From Corticimicrobacter populi (GTDB lineage: Bacteria > Pseudomonadota > Gammaproteobacteria > Burkholderiales > Burkholderiaceae_B): 64,000 nt of DNA. Position 1 is the stretch's first letter. Every line of letters begins with the position of its first letter. Made by a program: the position numbers and the translations under genes. The stretch lies in the NCBI RefSeq assembly GCF_003123725.1, contig NZ_QETA01000008.1, forward strand, positions 1 through 64,000, in the 5' to 3' direction. The notes beneath the pieces were generated by a model. That model searched no databases, was not told the origin of the DNA, and saw only the letters and a program-made list of their open reading frames with translations. Below are positions 1-9,575 of this stretch, piece after piece.

Positions 1-154
1 TGTCGATCTGGTCGTAGCCCTTGGCGTCACCGCCGAACTTCTTGGCCAGCACCGTTGCAATCGCTGCCGTCAGCGTCGTCTTGCCGTGGTCAACGTGACC
101 GATCGTGCCCACGTTCACGTGCGGCTTGGTCCGTTCAAACTTACCTTTTGCCAT
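1..154 (-). CDS. tuf: Elongation factor Tu, N-terminal part (cut by window edge)
   Basis: Translation factor that delivers aminoacyl-tRNA to the ribosome as a GTP complex. Only the first 51 codons lie in the window. They begin [20 protein letters not shown] and contain the P-loop GHVDHGKT at residues 19-26, which is diagnostic of EF-Tu. The ATG at 154 is preceded by an AAGGA ribosome binding site. It is the last gene of the rpsL-rpsG-fusA-tuf (str) order, 66 bases after fusA. That gap holds a short inverted repeat (GACCGG 183-188 with CCGGTC 203-208) without a T-run. Many betaproteobacteria have two tuf copies; this would be the str-operon copy, tufA by position. Confidence 0.97.
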   Translation of the reverse strand, partial: MAKGKFERTKPHVNVGTIGHVDHGKTTLTAAIATVLAKKFGGDAKGYDQID

Positions 155-220
155 TTTGGTTCCTTGCTTGATTCAAAATACTGACCGGACAGCGCCCGCC
201 GCCCGGTCGATAGGTTGGTA

Positions 221-2326
221 TTACTTGCCGCGAGCGCTGATGATTTCTTCGGCAACGTTCTTGGGAGCTTCAGCGTAGTGCTTGAACTCCATCGTGTACG
301 TTGCACGACCTTGCGTCATCGAACGCAGGTTGGTGGCGTAGCCGAACATCTCAGCCAGGGGCACCTCTGCCTTGATGATCTTGCCGCCGCCGACCATGTC
401 ATCCATGCCCTGCACGATACCGCGGCGGGACGACAGATCGCCCATCACGGTACCAGCGTAGTCTTCCGGCGTCTCGACTTCAACGGCCATCATCGGCTCG
501 AGCAGCGCGGGCGAAGCCTTGCGCATACCGTCCTTGAATGCCATCGAAGCAGCCATCTTGAACGCGTTTTCGTTCGAGTCCACATCGTGGTACGAACCGA
601 AGAACAGCGTGACCTTGACGTCGACCACCGGATAACCGGCCAGCACGCCCGAAGGCAGCGTTTCGCGCAGGCCCTTCTCGACTGCGGGGATGAACTCGCG
701 CGGCACCACACCGCCCTTGATCGCATCGACGAACTCGAAGCCTTCGCCACCCGGTTCCAGCGGCTCGATCTTGAGCACGACGTGGCCGTACTGACCGCGA
801 CCGCCGGACTGCTTGACGAACTTGCCTTCGATTTCTTCGCAGGTCTTGCGAATCGTCTCGCGGTAAGCCACTTGCGGCTTGCCGACGTTGGCTTCGACAC
901 CGAATTCACGCTTCATGCGATCAACGATGATGTCCAGGTGCAGCTCGCCCATACCCGAAATGATGGTCTGGCCGGATTCTTCGTCGGTGTAGACACGGAA
1001 CGAAGGATCTTCCTGCGCCAGGCGCGACAGGGCGAGACCCATCTTTTCCTGGTCGGACTTGGTCTTGGGCTCGACAGCCTGCGAAATCACGGGCTCGGGG
1101 AACTCCATGCGCTCCAGCACAACGTGCGCATCGATGTCGCTCAGGGTTTCACCCGTCGTGACATCCTTCAGACCCACCACGGCAGCGATATCGCCAGCGC
1201 GGATTTCCTTGATTTCTTCGCGGCTGTTGGAGTGCATCTGCAGAATGCGGCCGATACGCTCTTTCTTGCCCTTGACCGTGTTGTAGACGGTATCGCCCGA
1301 ATTGAGCACACCCGAGTACACACGCACGAAGGTCAGCTGACCCACGAACGGATCGGTCATCAGCTTGAAAGCCAGTGCAGCGAACTTCTCGCTGTCATCA
1401 GCCTTGCGGAAGATCGGATTGCCTTCGTCGTCCTGGCCTTCAACCGGGGGAATGTCCACGGGCGAGGGCAGGAATTCGATCACGGCGTCGAGCATGCGCT
1501 GCACGCCCTTGTTCTTGAAGGCAGTACCGCACAGCATCGGCTGAATTTCGCAGGCGATGGTACGTGCACGCAGACCCTTGAAGATCTCTTCCTCGGTCAG
1601 TTCGCCCGTCTCGAGGTACTTGTTCATCAGATCTTCATTGGCTTCAGCAGCCGACTCGACCATCTTTTCGCGCCACTCTTCGGCCTGGGCCTGGAGCTCT
1701 GCAGGGATATCACCGTATTCGAACTTGGTACCCTGGCTGGCCTCGTCCCAGATGATGGATTTCATCTTGATCAGATCGACCACGCCGGCGAAGTTGTCTT
1801 CGGCACCGATGGGGATCACGATAGGCACAGGATTGGCCTTCAGGCGCGTCTTCAACTGATCATAGACCTTGAAGAAGTTGGCACCGGTACGGTCCATCTT
1901 GTTGACGAAGGACAGACGCGGCACGCCATACTTGTTGGCCTGACGCCACACGGTTTCGGACTGGGGCTGCACACCGCCCACAGCGCAATAAACCATGCAG
2001 GCACCATCGAGCACGCGCATGGAACGTTCGACTTCAATCGTGAAGTCCACGTGTCCCGGGGTGTCGATCACATTGATGCGATGCTGGGGATACTGGCCGG
2101 CCATGCCTTGCCAGAATGCCGTGGTAGCGGCGGAGGTGATCGTAATGCCACGCTCCTGTTCCTGCTCCATCCAGTCCATGGTGGCTGCGCCATCATGCAC
2201 TTCGCCCAGCTTGTGGTTCACACCGGTATAGAACAGGATACGTTCGGAGGTCGTGGTCTTGCCGGCGTCGATGTGTGCCGAGATCCCGATATTCCGATAG
2301 CGTTCAATCGGAGTTTTGCGAGCCAT
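221..2326 (-). CDS. fusA: Elongation factor G
   Basis: Ribosomal translocase and, with RRF, recycling factor. The 701 residues match the usual EF-G length. The GTPase domain shows AHIDAGKTT at 17-25 (P-loop), DTPGH at 88-92 (switch II) and NKMD at 142-145 (guanine specificity). Domains II to V follow without interruption; the C-terminal region includes [11 protein letters not shown], typical of domain V. Third gene of the str operon, 77 bases after rpsG. It is expected to be co-transcribed with rpsL and rpsG from the promoter at 3575-3603. No anomaly seen. Confidence 0.99.
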   Translation of the reverse strand: MARKTPIERYRNIGISAHIDAGKTTTSERILFYTGVNHKLGEVHDGAATMDWMEQEQERGITITSAATTAFWQGMAGQYPQHRINVIDTPGHVDFTIEVERSMRVLDGACMVYCAVGGVQPQSETVWRQANKYGVPRLSFVNKMDRTGANFFKVYDQLKTRLKANPVPIVIPIGAEDNFAGVVDLIKMKSIIWDEASQGTKFEYGDIPAELQAQAEEWREKMVESAAEANEDLMNKYLETGELTEEEIFKGLRARTIACEIQPMLCGTAFKNKGVQRMLDAVIEFLPSPVDIPPVEGQDDEGNPIFRKADDSEKFAALAFKLMTDPFVGQLTFVRVYSGVLNSGDTVYNTVKGKKERIGRILQMHSNSREEIKEIRAGDIAAVVGLKDVTTGETLSDIDAHVVLERMEFPEPVISQAVEPKTKSDQEKMGLALSRLAQEDPSFRVYTDEESGQTIISGMGELHLDIIVDRMKREFGVEANVGKPQVAYRETIRKTCEEIEGKFVKQSGGRGQYGHVVLKIEPLEPGGEGFEFVDAIKGGVVPREFIPAVEKGLRETLPSGVLAGYPVVDVKVTLFFGSYHDVDSNENAFKMAASMAFKDGMRKASPALLEPMMAVEVETPEDYAGTVMGDLSSRRGIVQGMDDMVGGGKIIKAEVPLAEMFGYATNLRSMTQGRATYTMEFKHYAEAPKNVAEEIISARGK

Positions 2327-2345
2327 ATTGGTTCCTTGATTGGAA

Positions 2346-2365
2346 CCCCGGCACCATGGCCGGGG
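2346..2365 (-). other. GC-rich hairpin between rpsG and fusA
   Basis: Perfect 7-bp inverted repeat CCCCGGC/GCCGGGG with a 6-nt loop in the rpsG-fusA spacer. No T-run follows on the minus strand, so it is unlikely to be a strong terminator. It could be an RNA processing or stability element. Confidence 0.4.
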
Positions 2366-2403
2366 CTTGATTGCTTACAGCACGGCCCGTGCGGGCCATC
2401 GCT

Positions 2404-2874
2404 TTACCAGCGGAAGTGGCTGAATGCCTTGTTGGCTTCGGCCATCTTGTGCGTATCTTCACGCTTCTTCATGGCACCGCCGCGACCTTCGAGGGCGTCG
2501 AGCAGTTCGCCGGCCAGACGCAGGTCCATCGACTTTTCGCCGCGCTTCTTGGCAGCTTCACGCAGCCAGCGCATCGACAGGGCCAGACGACGCACCGGGC
2601 GTACTTCGACAGGCACCTGATAGTTCGCACCGCCCACGCGGCGGCTCTTGACTTCGACGATCGGCTTGATGTTGTTGATGGCGGTATTGAAGACTTCGAT
2701 CGGGTCCTTGCCCGTCTTCTGCTGGATCTGGTCCAGGGCACCATAGACGATGCGCTCAGCCACGGCTTTCTTGCCGGACAACATCACAACGTTCATGAAT
2801 TTTGCGAGTTCTACGCTGCCGAACTTGGGATCTGGCAACACTTCACGCTTGGGTACTTCGCGACGACGTGGCAT
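2404..2874 (-). CDS. rpsG: 30S ribosomal protein S7
   Basis: Primary assembly protein of the 30S head; binds 16S rRNA and contacts tRNA in the E site. The 156-residue product starts [20 protein letters not shown] and has the S7 signature region around [20 protein letters not shown]. Full length for the family. It lies between rpsL (142-base spacer) and fusA (77-base spacer). In E. coli S7 represses its operon by binding the rpsL-rpsG spacer; whether that happens here cannot be read from the sequence. Confidence 0.99.
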   Translation of the reverse strand: MPRRREVPKREVLPDPKFGSVELAKFMNVVMLSGKKAVAERIVYGALDQIQQKTGKDPIEVFNTAINNIKPIVEVKSRRVGGANYQVPVEVRPVRRLALSMRWLREAAKKRGEKSMDLRLAGELLDALEGRGGAMKKREDTHKMAEANKAFSHFRW

Positions 2875-3016
2875 TTCTATTCCTTGTGTGTCGATTCAGT
2901 TGAACCACATGCCCTTGCATGCAGTCTCGGTCAATACGGCCATGCCGATGACCACTTACTGCTGGCCAATGCCAGCTGCACCATGCCTGCACCGTAACCG
3001 GCGCGGGCCCATGCTA

Positions 3017-3394
3017 TCAGGCCTTCTTGGGACGCTTGGCACCGTACTTCGAACGAGCCTGCTTACGATCCTTGACGCCTTGCAGGTCAAGCGAACCGCG
3101 CACGATGTGATAACGCACACCCGGCAAATCCTTGACACGACCACCGCGCACGAGCACGACCGAGTGCTCTTGCAGGTTGTGGCCTTCGCCGCCGATGTAC
3201 GAGATGACTTCGAAGCCGTTGGTCAGGCGCACCTTGGCGACCTTACGCAATGCCGAGTTCGGCTTCTTGGGAGTAGTGGTGTAGACACGAGTGCAGACAC
3301 CGCGACGCTGAGGGCAGTTTTCGAGAGCAGGACTCTTGCTCGACGTCGTACTGGCCTCGCGCGGCTTACGCACGAGCTGACTGATAGTAGGCAT
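3017..3394 (-). CDS. rpsL: 30S ribosomal protein S12
   Basis: Decoding-centre protein and target for streptomycin-resistance mutations. The 125-residue product starts [13 protein letters not shown] and contains [12 protein letters not shown]. Lys43 and Lys88, the two classic resistance positions, are both lysine, so the protein is of the drug-sensitive type at those sites. First gene of the str operon. The leader (about 180 bases between the proposed -10 and the ATG) contains a small hairpin with GGCTTG/CAAGCC arms near 3466-3480. Confidence 0.99.
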   Translation of the reverse strand: MPTISQLVRKPREASTTSSKSPALENCPQRRGVCTRVYTTTPKKPNSALRKVAKVRLTNGFEVISYIGGEGHNLQEHSVVLVRGGRVKDLPGVRYHIVRGSLDLQGVKDRKQARSKYGAKRPKKA

Positions 3395-3574
3395 GACCTT
3401 AGATTTCCTTTACGGATGCCGGTTTCTTGTTCCGCCAGGAAGGACCACCCGGATTCTTCCTTTTGGGGCTTGCCACAAGCCTGCCCCAGGCACGGTTCGA
3501 CACCGTAAAAAAGAGCAGGTCTTGCGAAATTCTTGCGTTGGCTTACACCATAGGCATATTCCAGCGAGCTTCTG

Positions 3575-3603
3575 ATTCTAGCTCACTGAACACATCAGGT
3601 CAA
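3575..3603 (-). promoter_or_regulatory. Sigma-70-type promoter of the str operon
   Basis: Read on the minus strand: -35 TTGACC (3603-3598), 17-base spacer, -10 TAGAAT (3580-3575). Five of six bases match the consensus in each box, and the spacing is ideal. It lies between fliE and rpsL and points at rpsL. Confidence 0.75.
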
Positions 3604-3617
3604 TAACACAACCTGAT
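3594..3617 (-). other. Inverted repeat at the end of fliE overlapping the str -35 box
   Basis: ATCAGGT (3594-3600) pairs with ACCTGAT (3611-3617) around a 10-nt loop, directly at the fliE stop codon. In RNA it could end or stabilise the fliE message. In DNA it contains the -35 box of the str promoter. No T-run is visible, so terminator activity is uncertain. Confidence 0.4.
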
Positions 3618-3970
3618 CAAATGGACATGCTGGCAATTTCCTGATACGCAGTGACCAGTTTGTTGCGAACCTGCAAACTCGTCTGGAACGCGATACCGGA
3701 CTTCTGCAGATCGATCATCACGTCATTGAGCGCCACACCGGGGTCGCCCATCTCAAACGCCTTGGCCTGCGCATAAGAGCTTTCCTGAAGCGCCGCCACC
3801 TGTTGCAGGGAACGTTTGAGTTCGCTGGCAAAGCTGCCCTGTGCTGCATCGGCCTGGCGCACAGTACCCTCGGCCTGCCCATCCAGCATGCCGGCAGCAC
3901 GTACGACAGCGCGCATTTGCGACAACATCTGCTCGATTCCAGCCAAGCCTGACAATTTTTGTATCGACAT
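3617..3970 (-). CDS. fliE: Flagellar hook-basal body protein FliE
   Basis: Small periplasmic protein that joins the MS ring (FliF) to the proximal rod and is the first rod-type export substrate. The 117 residues start MSIQKLSGLAGIEQMLSQMR. The C-terminal half, with GVALNDVMIDLQKSGIAFQT and VRNKLVTAYQEIASM, is the conserved FliE core. The ATG at 3970 is preferred over a GTG nine bases upstream because AGGTG lies 6 bases before it. It is monocistronic and divergent from fliF, and it reads toward rpsL. Confidence 0.95.
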   Translation of the reverse strand: MSIQKLSGLAGIEQMLSQMRAVVRAAGMLDGQAEGTVRQADAAQGSFASELKRSLQQVAALQESSYAQAKAFEMGDPGVALNDVMIDLQKSGIAFQTSLQVRNKLVTAYQEIASMSI

Positions 3971-3988
3971 TACACACACCTATATAAT
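3959..3988 (+). promoter_or_regulatory. Possible sigma-70-type promoter for fliF operon
   Basis: TTGTAT (3959-3964), 18-base spacer, TATAAT (3983-3988), pointing at fliF with a leader of about 255 bases. The -10 box is perfect and the -35 box weak, as in FlhDC-activated class II promoters. No FlhDC box could be recognised. The -35 lies inside the start of fliE, which weakens the case. Confidence 0.3.
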
Positions 3989-4249
3989 TAGGGCCGCGCC
4001 GGGTTGCTGCAGCGCATCAGATTGCACACAGCACACGAGTCGGCAATCGTATTCTAGAAAGGGCAGGCCAGCGCCTATCCATTGAATAACCCTGAAAAAT
4101 ACGGCTTTTCATTGATTCGACTCAGCCTCTCCCGCCCGATAATCCATCGTTCCGATTAGAAAGCCCTGCTTCATGCCGCTTCACCACCTCCACCGCACTT
4201 GCGTGTCCACTGGCTTTGGGCAGAATGATTCCCACCGGGTAAACAACCG

Positions 4250-5923
4250 ATGAACAACCCTGCCAACAACGCCTTTGCGGCGCTGAAAGCCAAGTTGCCC
4301 AAACTGGATGCCCTGGCAAAACTGCCAAAACCAGCCTTGCTGGGTGCTGGCGCATTGCTGGTCGCACTGCTGGCCGTCGTGTTCATGTGGTCCCGCGGCC
4401 CTGAATACCGTGTCCTGTTCTCGAATCTCGAAGAACGTGATGGCGGAGCCATCGTGACCGCACTCGGCCAGATGAACGTGCCCTACAAGTTTTCCGACAA
4501 TGGCAATGCCTTGCTGGTGCCGGCAGACAAGGTGTACGACACACGCCTGCAACTCGCCAGCCAGGGACTGCCGCGTGGCGGCTCAGTAGGGTTCGAGCTG
4601 CTGGACCAGTCCCGCTTCGGTGCCAGCCAGTTTTCGGAACAGATCAATTACCAGCGCAGCCTGGAAGGCGAGCTGGCCCGCTCCATTGAAGCCCTGCATT
4701 CAGTCGAACGGGCGCGCGTGCATCTGGCCCTGCCACGCCAGTCGCTGTTCGTACGCGACCGCCAGCCCCCGACTGCATCCGTGCTACTGACGCTCTACCC
4801 GGGTCGTCAACTGGGTGAGTCGCAGGTGTCGTCGATCACCTGGCTGGTTGCTTCCAGCGTGCCCAACCTGAGCGCCGACAATGTATCCATCGTCGACCAG
4901 AATGGCCGTTTGCTCTCGCACCCCGATACCGGCCCGATGGGAGCCGATGCAGACCAGCTGCGATACGTGCAGCAGATCGAGCAGCGAGCCGTCGAACGCA
5001 TCCTGACGCTGCTCAACCCACTGGTGGGTCCGGGCAATGTTCATGCCCAGGTCAGCGCGCAAATGGATTTTGCCCAGCGCGAAGAAACCTCTGAAATCTA
5101 CCGCCCCAACCAGACGCCAGGTCAGGCCGCAGTCCGCAGCCGCCAGACCAGCAGCAGCAACCAGACCGGCCCGCAAGGCGCAATCGGCGTGCCGGGTGCG
5201 CTCACCAATCAGCCACCGGTCAATCCTGTCGCACCGATAGAGCAACCGCCTGCCGTAGCCCAGCAGGGCAACCAGCAAGGAAACCAGCAGGGCGCTCAAC
5301 AACCGGCCACACCGCCGGTTCCCACCCAGTCGCGCCACGACGATACGACCAACTATGAGGTCGATCGCACCATCAGCCATACCAAGCAACCCGTGGGTGT
5401 ACTGACCCGCATGTCCGTGGCCGTGGTCGTCAACTACCGAGTCAACGCCGACGGTGAGTGGGAAGCGCTGCCTGAAGACGAAATCCAGAAACTTGAAAAA
5501 CTGGTTCGCGAGGCGGTCGGCTATTCCGAGCAACGCGGCGATACCGTCAGCATTGCCAATAGCCAGTTCAACGATCTCGAGCCGAGCCTGCCGGTCTGGC
5601 GTGATCCGTACTTCCTCGACATGGGCCGTACTTTCGGCACCTACCTGCTGATCCTGCTGCTGCTGATCTGGTTCTGGCGTGCCGTCATCCGTCCGATGCG
5701 CCAGCAACAGGCAACGGCCGAAGAAGAAGAGGCCCAGCAGGAAGTCGCGCTGGAAGAACAGGAACGCATGCGCCAAGCCAAGGAAGAGGCTCGCGAGCGC
5801 AAGAAACATCTGTACGAAAACAACCTGACATCCGCACGCGAACTGGCCATGAAGGACCCGCGTGCCGTTGCCATGATCATTCGCACCTGGACCGACCCCA
5901 ATGGCTCAAGCAAACAACCCTGA
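4250..5923 (+). CDS. fliF: Flagellar MS-ring protein FliF
   Basis: Builds the MS ring in the inner membrane, the base on which rod, C ring and export gate assemble. 557 residues: a first membrane segment at about 28-47 and a ring-building region. A disordered Gln/Pro/Asn-rich stretch follows around 330-360. The second membrane segment is at about 462-480, and a 77-residue cytoplasmic tail rich in Glu/Arg ends in the FliG-binding region (LTSARELAMKDPRAVAMII). First gene of the fliF-fliR operon; its end overlaps fliG by 23 bases. The start codon lacks a clear ribosome binding site. Confidence 0.98.
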   Translation: MNNPANNAFAALKAKLPKLDALAKLPKPALLGAGALLVALLAVVFMWSRGPEYRVLFSNLEERDGGAIVTALGQMNVPYKFSDNGNALLVPADKVYDTRLQLASQGLPRGGSVGFELLDQSRFGASQFSEQINYQRSLEGELARSIEALHSVERARVHLALPRQSLFVRDRQPPTASVLLTLYPGRQLGESQVSSITWLVASSVPNLSADNVSIVDQNGRLLSHPDTGPMGADADQLRYVQQIEQRAVERILTLLNPLVGPGNVHAQVSAQMDFAQREETSEIYRPNQTPGQAAVRSRQTSSSNQTGPQGAIGVPGALTNQPPVNPVAPIEQPPAVAQQGNQQGNQQGAQQPATPPVPTQSRHDDTTNYEVDRTISHTKQPVGVLTRMSVAVVVNYRVNADGEWEALPEDEIQKLEKLVREAVGYSEQRGDTVSIANSQFNDLEPSLPVWRDPYFLDMGRTFGTYLLILLLLIWFWRAVIRPMRQQQATAEEEEAQQEVALEEQERMRQAKEEARERKKHLYENNLTSARELAMKDPRAVAMIIRTWTDPNGSSKQP

Positions 5924-6923
5924 GAAAAAAGAGTTCACAGGCCTTGAACGCAGCGCCATCCTGATGATGTCGCTCGGCGAGGATGCCGCTGCGGAAGTAT
6001 TTCGCCACCTGACAGCTCGCGAAGTACAACAGCTCGGTGCCACCATGGCCGGCTTGAAACAGGTTTCGCGTGAGGATGTCGAGGCCGTACTGCTCAGCTT
6101 CCGTGAAGAAGCCGATCAGGTCATGGCCGTTTCGCTGGGCTCTGATGATTACGTACGCGCCGTGCTGACCAAGGCGCTGGGCAGTGATCGTGCTGCCAGC
6201 CTGATTGAGGATATCCTCGAGGCAGGCGACAGCGGCAGCGGCATCGATGCGCTCAACTGGCTCGACGCAAGCACCGTGGCTGAACTTATCAGTGACGAGC
6301 ACCCGCAGATCATCGCCACGATCCTGGTCCACCTGGAACGTGACCGTGCAGCCAGTGTGCTGAATCTCCTGTCTGCCCGCCTGCGCAACGATGTCATGCT
6401 GCGCATTGCGACATTCGGCGGCGTCCAGCCGACCGCGCTGGCGGAGCTCACCGAAACCCTCAATAACCTGCTCAGCGGCCAGAGCGCCAAGCGCAGCAAG
6501 ATGGGCGGCGTACGCACGGCCGCCGAGATTCTCAACATGATGAACTCGACAGAGGAAGAATCTGTCGTGGCCAGTCTGCGCGAACGCGATGCAGACCTGG
6601 CACAGAAGATCGTCGACGAAATGTTCGTCTTCGACAACCTCATCGATATCGATGACCGTGGCATCCAGTTGCTGCTCAAGGAAGTCGAAAGCGAAGTGCT
6701 GGTCATCGCACTCAAGGGTGCCACCGAAGACCTGCGGGAGAAGTTCCTCAAGAACATGTCGTCGCGTGCTGCCGAAATCCTGCGCGAAGACCTCGAGATG
6801 CAAGGTCCGGTCCGCATGTCGCGTGTCGAGACCGAACAGAAGACCATCCTGCAAATCGCCCGCCGCCTGGCAGAAGAAGGCCAGATCGTGCTGGGCAACC
6901 AGGGCGACGACGCCTATGTCTGA
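5901..6923 (+). CDS. fliG: Flagellar motor switch protein FliG
   Basis: C-ring protein that touches the MotA stator and produces torque. At 340 residues it is full length for the family. The N-domain (TGLERSAILMMSLGEDAAAE) binds FliF. The middle domain contains the EHPQ motif (DEHPQIIATILVHL). The C-domain includes the torque helix and ends with the typical AQKIVDEMFVFDNL to [12 protein letters not shown] region. Overlaps fliF at its start and fliH at its end, indicating translational coupling. Confidence 0.98.
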   Translation: MAQANNPEKKEFTGLERSAILMMSLGEDAAAEVFRHLTAREVQQLGATMAGLKQVSREDVEAVLLSFREEADQVMAVSLGSDDYVRAVLTKALGSDRAASLIEDILEAGDSGSGIDALNWLDASTVAELISDEHPQIIATILVHLERDRAASVLNLLSARLRNDVMLRIATFGGVQPTALAELTETLNNLLSGQSAKRSKMGGVRTAAEILNMMNSTEEESVVASLRERDADLAQKIVDEMFVFDNLIDIDDRGIQLLLKEVESEVLVIALKGATEDLREKFLKNMSSRAAEILREDLEMQGPVRMSRVETEQKTILQIARRLAEEGQIVLGNQGDDAYV

Positions 6924-7668
6924 CCCGGGCAAAGACCCTCGGTCAATGGATCGTCACCGTGCCGCCTGGCGGCGGTGGCAGATGGCGTCCATCCTGACGC
7001 CGGAACCCGAACCGGAACTGCCCGCCGAAGTCGAGCCAGAACCTGAGCCGGAGCCCCTCCCCCCCGAGCCACCGACGGAACTGCTGGCACAGTGGCGTGC
7101 AGAAGCAGAACAGGCCGGCCGCGAGGCAGGCTATGCCGCCGGTATGGCCGAGGGGTTCGCCGAAGGCAAGGCTGCAGGGCACGCACAGGGTTATGCGGCC
7201 GGTCAGGCCGAAGGGGCAGAAGCGGCACGCGCCCAGGGGGCCATTGAGGCTGCCCGGTTGCATGAGGCAGCCCAGCAATGTGCCCAGTCCATCAGCAGCA
7301 TTGAGGAACAGATCGGCCAGAGCGTGATCAAGCTGGCCCTGGATCTGGCGCGCCAGATGGTCCGCACCCAGCTCGACGTGCATCCGGAACTGATCCTGCC
7401 TCTGGTGCAGGAAATCCTGCACACCGAAGCCGGTCCCGGCCGCGTGCGTATCTGGCTGCATCCCGAAGATCTGAAACTGGTACAGCAGCATCTGCAGGAA
7501 GATTTGCAGGATGCCAACTGGCGCCTGCTGCCTGATCCCGAGCTGGCACGCGGCGGCTGTCGTGCACAAACAGCATATGGTGACATCGATGCCACGCTGC
7601 AGACCCGCTGGCAACACATTGCCGGCGCACTGGGCCAGACACTCCGCTGGGAGGAGCCCCAGCCATGA
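6916..7668 (+). CDS. fliH: Flagellar assembly protein FliH
   Basis: Negative regulator and stator-like partner of the FliI ATPase in the flagellar type III export apparatus. About 250 residues. The start is taken at the ATG overlapping the fliG stop ([12 protein letters not shown]), because the open frame further upstream runs inside fliG. The N-terminal part has a Glu-Pro run ([14 protein letters not shown]). It is followed by a FliH-type GxxxG helix ([20 protein letters not shown] and onward). The C-terminal half is a V-ATPase subunit E-like domain. Its end overlaps fliI by 4 bases (ATGA). Confidence 0.95.
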   Translation: MSDPGKDPRSMDRHRAAWRRWQMASILTPEPEPELPAEVEPEPEPEPLPPEPPTELLAQWRAEAEQAGREAGYAAGMAEGFAEGKAAGHAQGYAAGQAEGAEAARAQGAIEAARLHEAAQQCAQSISSIEEQIGQSVIKLALDLARQMVRTQLDVHPELILPLVQEILHTEAGPGRVRIWLHPEDLKLVQQHLQEDLQDANWRLLPDPELARGGCRAQTAYGDIDATLQTRWQHIAGALGQTLRWEEPQP

Positions 7669-9131
7669 GCAATACGGTTGCCCGCTGGCAGACCCAACTC
7701 CAGATTGCCTCGCTGCGCGGCACGTCCGCCGCTGCCTGGCAGGTATCTGGGCGGGTCACGCGGGCAGCAGGACTGGTATTGCAGGCCACCGGCCTGCGCC
7801 TTCCGGTCGGAGCCTCCTGCCTGATTGAAATCGCACCAGGCGCAGAGCATGGCGTCGAGGCCGAAGTCGTCGGCTTCGATGGAGGCACCCTTTACCTGAT
7901 GCCATTGCAGAATATCGATGGGCTGATGCCCGGCGCACGCGTACTGCCTGAAGATGCAGTCGTACAGTCACCGATTCCCCTGCCCAAGCACGCACGCATC
8001 AATGGCTTGGCCCGTCCCAATATGGCGCGCCACCTGCCCGTCGGCGCAGGCCTGCTCGGGCGAGTACTGGATGCCACAGGCAGGCCGCTCGACGATCTCG
8101 GCCCGATTGATGAGCACGATGCCACACCGGCATCACTGAGCACCACCCTCATCAATCCGCTGGCACGTGCGCCAATCGATACGGTGCTGGATGTTGGCGT
8201 GCGCACCATCAATGGCCTGCTGACCGTGGGGCGTGGCCAGCGCATGGGCCTGTTCGCAGGTTCGGGGGTCGGCAAGAGTGTGCTGCTGGGCATGATGGCA
8301 CGCTATACCCGTGCCGATATCATCATCGTCGGCCTGATCGGCGAGCGCGGCCGCGAAGTCCAGGAGTTCATCGAGAAAAACCTGGGGCCCGAAGGGCTTG
8401 CCCGCTCCGTCGTGGTCGCCGCGCCAGCCGATGTATCCCCCTTGCTGCGCATGCAGGGCGCTGCCTACGCCACACGCCTGGCCGAATATTTCCGTGACCA
8501 GGGCAAGCATGTGCTGCTGATCATGGATTCCCTGACCCGCTATGCCATGGCCCAGCGCGAAATCGCTCTGGCCATCGGTGAACCGCCGGCCACCAAGGGT
8601 TATCCTCCCTCGGTATTCGCCAAGCTACCAGCCCTGGTTGAACGTGCCGGCAATGGCACACCCACGGCAGAAGGCGGTGCTGCAGGTTCAATCACCGCTT
8701 TCTATACCGTGCTGACCGAAGGCGATGACCAGCAGGACCCGATTGCAGACGCGGCACGGGCCATTCTGGACGGCCACGTTGTCCTGTCGCGACAGTTGGC
8801 AGAAGCAGGCCATTATCCCGCCATCGATATAGAGGCTTCGATCTCACGGGTTATGACAGCGCTGATCGATCGCTCGCAATTCACGCGCGTACGCCGCTTC
8901 AAACAATTGCTGTCACGCTACCAGCGCAATCGCGACCTGATTGCCGTGGGGGCCTACGCACCGGGCCATGACAGCGAGCTGGACGAAGCCGTAACCAAAT
9001 ATCCCGTCCTCTCGTCATACCTCCAGCAGGATCTGGATGTTAATATTCCTTACGAAATGGCCGTCCGCCAGTTGGATCAGGTTTTCGAATCGGAAATGAA
9101 CTCCCATGAGCGCCAAGCATTCACCTCTTGA
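7665..9131 (+). CDS. fliI: Flagellum-specific ATPase FliI
   Basis: Hexameric cytoplasmic ATPase that prepares substrates for the flagellar export gate; related to the F1 beta subunit. 488 residues with Walker A GSGVGKS at 199-205, the arginine-rich [10 protein letters not shown] segment and Walker B in [17 protein letters not shown]. The N-terminal FliH-binding region is present. The residues around [15 protein letters not shown] are typical of type III ATPases. Overlaps fliH (4 bases) and fliJ (26 bases). Confidence 0.98.
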   Translation: MSNTVARWQTQLQIASLRGTSAAAWQVSGRVTRAAGLVLQATGLRLPVGASCLIEIAPGAEHGVEAEVVGFDGGTLYLMPLQNIDGLMPGARVLPEDAVVQSPIPLPKHARINGLARPNMARHLPVGAGLLGRVLDATGRPLDDLGPIDEHDATPASLSTTLINPLARAPIDTVLDVGVRTINGLLTVGRGQRMGLFAGSGVGKSVLLGMMARYTRADIIIVGLIGERGREVQEFIEKNLGPEGLARSVVVAAPADVSPLLRMQGAAYATRLAEYFRDQGKHVLLIMDSLTRYAMAQREIALAIGEPPATKGYPPSVFAKLPALVERAGNGTPTAEGGAAGSITAFYTVLTEGDDQQDPIADAARAILDGHVVLSRQLAEAGHYPAIDIEASISRVMTALIDRSQFTRVRRFKQLLSRYQRNRDLIAVGAYAPGHDSELDEAVTKYPVLSSYLQQDLDVNIPYEMAVRQLDQVFESEMNSHERQAFTS

Positions 9132-9561
9132 TACGCTGATCAATCTCGCGCAGAAGCGCACGGAGTCTGCCGTGCGCTCGCTGGGGGAGTTGCAGACGCA
9201 GCGCAACCAGGCCGGTCATCAGCTTGAAGCCTTGTACGACTACAAGCAGGACTACCGACAACGCCTGCAAAATGCCATGCGTAACGGCGTACCTGCTGCG
9301 CACTACCAGAATTACGAACAGTTCCTGACCGTTCTCGACAACGTGATTGACCAGCAGCACAAGGTCGTCCTCACCGCCGACCAGCAGCTTGAACAGGGTC
9401 GTGAGCAATGGCGCCAGGCCAAACGCAAGCTGGACTCTTTCGATACGCTGGTACAACGCCAACAAAAGACGATCGCCCTGCAACAACAACGGCGAGAGCA
9501 ACGTCAGACTGACGAACAGAGTATCCGTGCGTATCTGCGCGCTGGTGCTGGTACCTTCTGA
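9106..9561 (+). CDS. fliJ: Flagellar export protein FliJ
   Basis: Coiled-coil stalk-like component that links the FliI ring to FlhA and recycles chaperones. 151 residues, almost all predicted helical and rich in Gln, Arg and Leu ([38 protein letters not shown]). This matches the length and composition of FliJ. Identification rests on position directly after fliI and the FliJ-like N-terminal region. Confidence 0.92.
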   Translation: MSAKHSPLDTLINLAQKRTESAVRSLGELQTQRNQAGHQLEALYDYKQDYRQRLQNAMRNGVPAAHYQNYEQFLTVLDNVIDQQHKVVLTADQQLEQGREQWRQAKRKLDSFDTLVQRQQKTIALQQQRREQRQTDEQSIRAYLRAGAGTF

Positions 9562-9575
9562 ATCTAGGGATCGCT

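Noticed and set aside
215-2620. Long open frame on the plus strand opposite fusA
   Set aside because: It is the mirror of a highly expressed, codon-biased gene; the translation is His/Leu-rich without any known motif.
3971-3979. GTG start three codons upstream for fliE
   Set aside because: The ATG at 3970 has a better-placed AGGTG and fits the family N-terminus.
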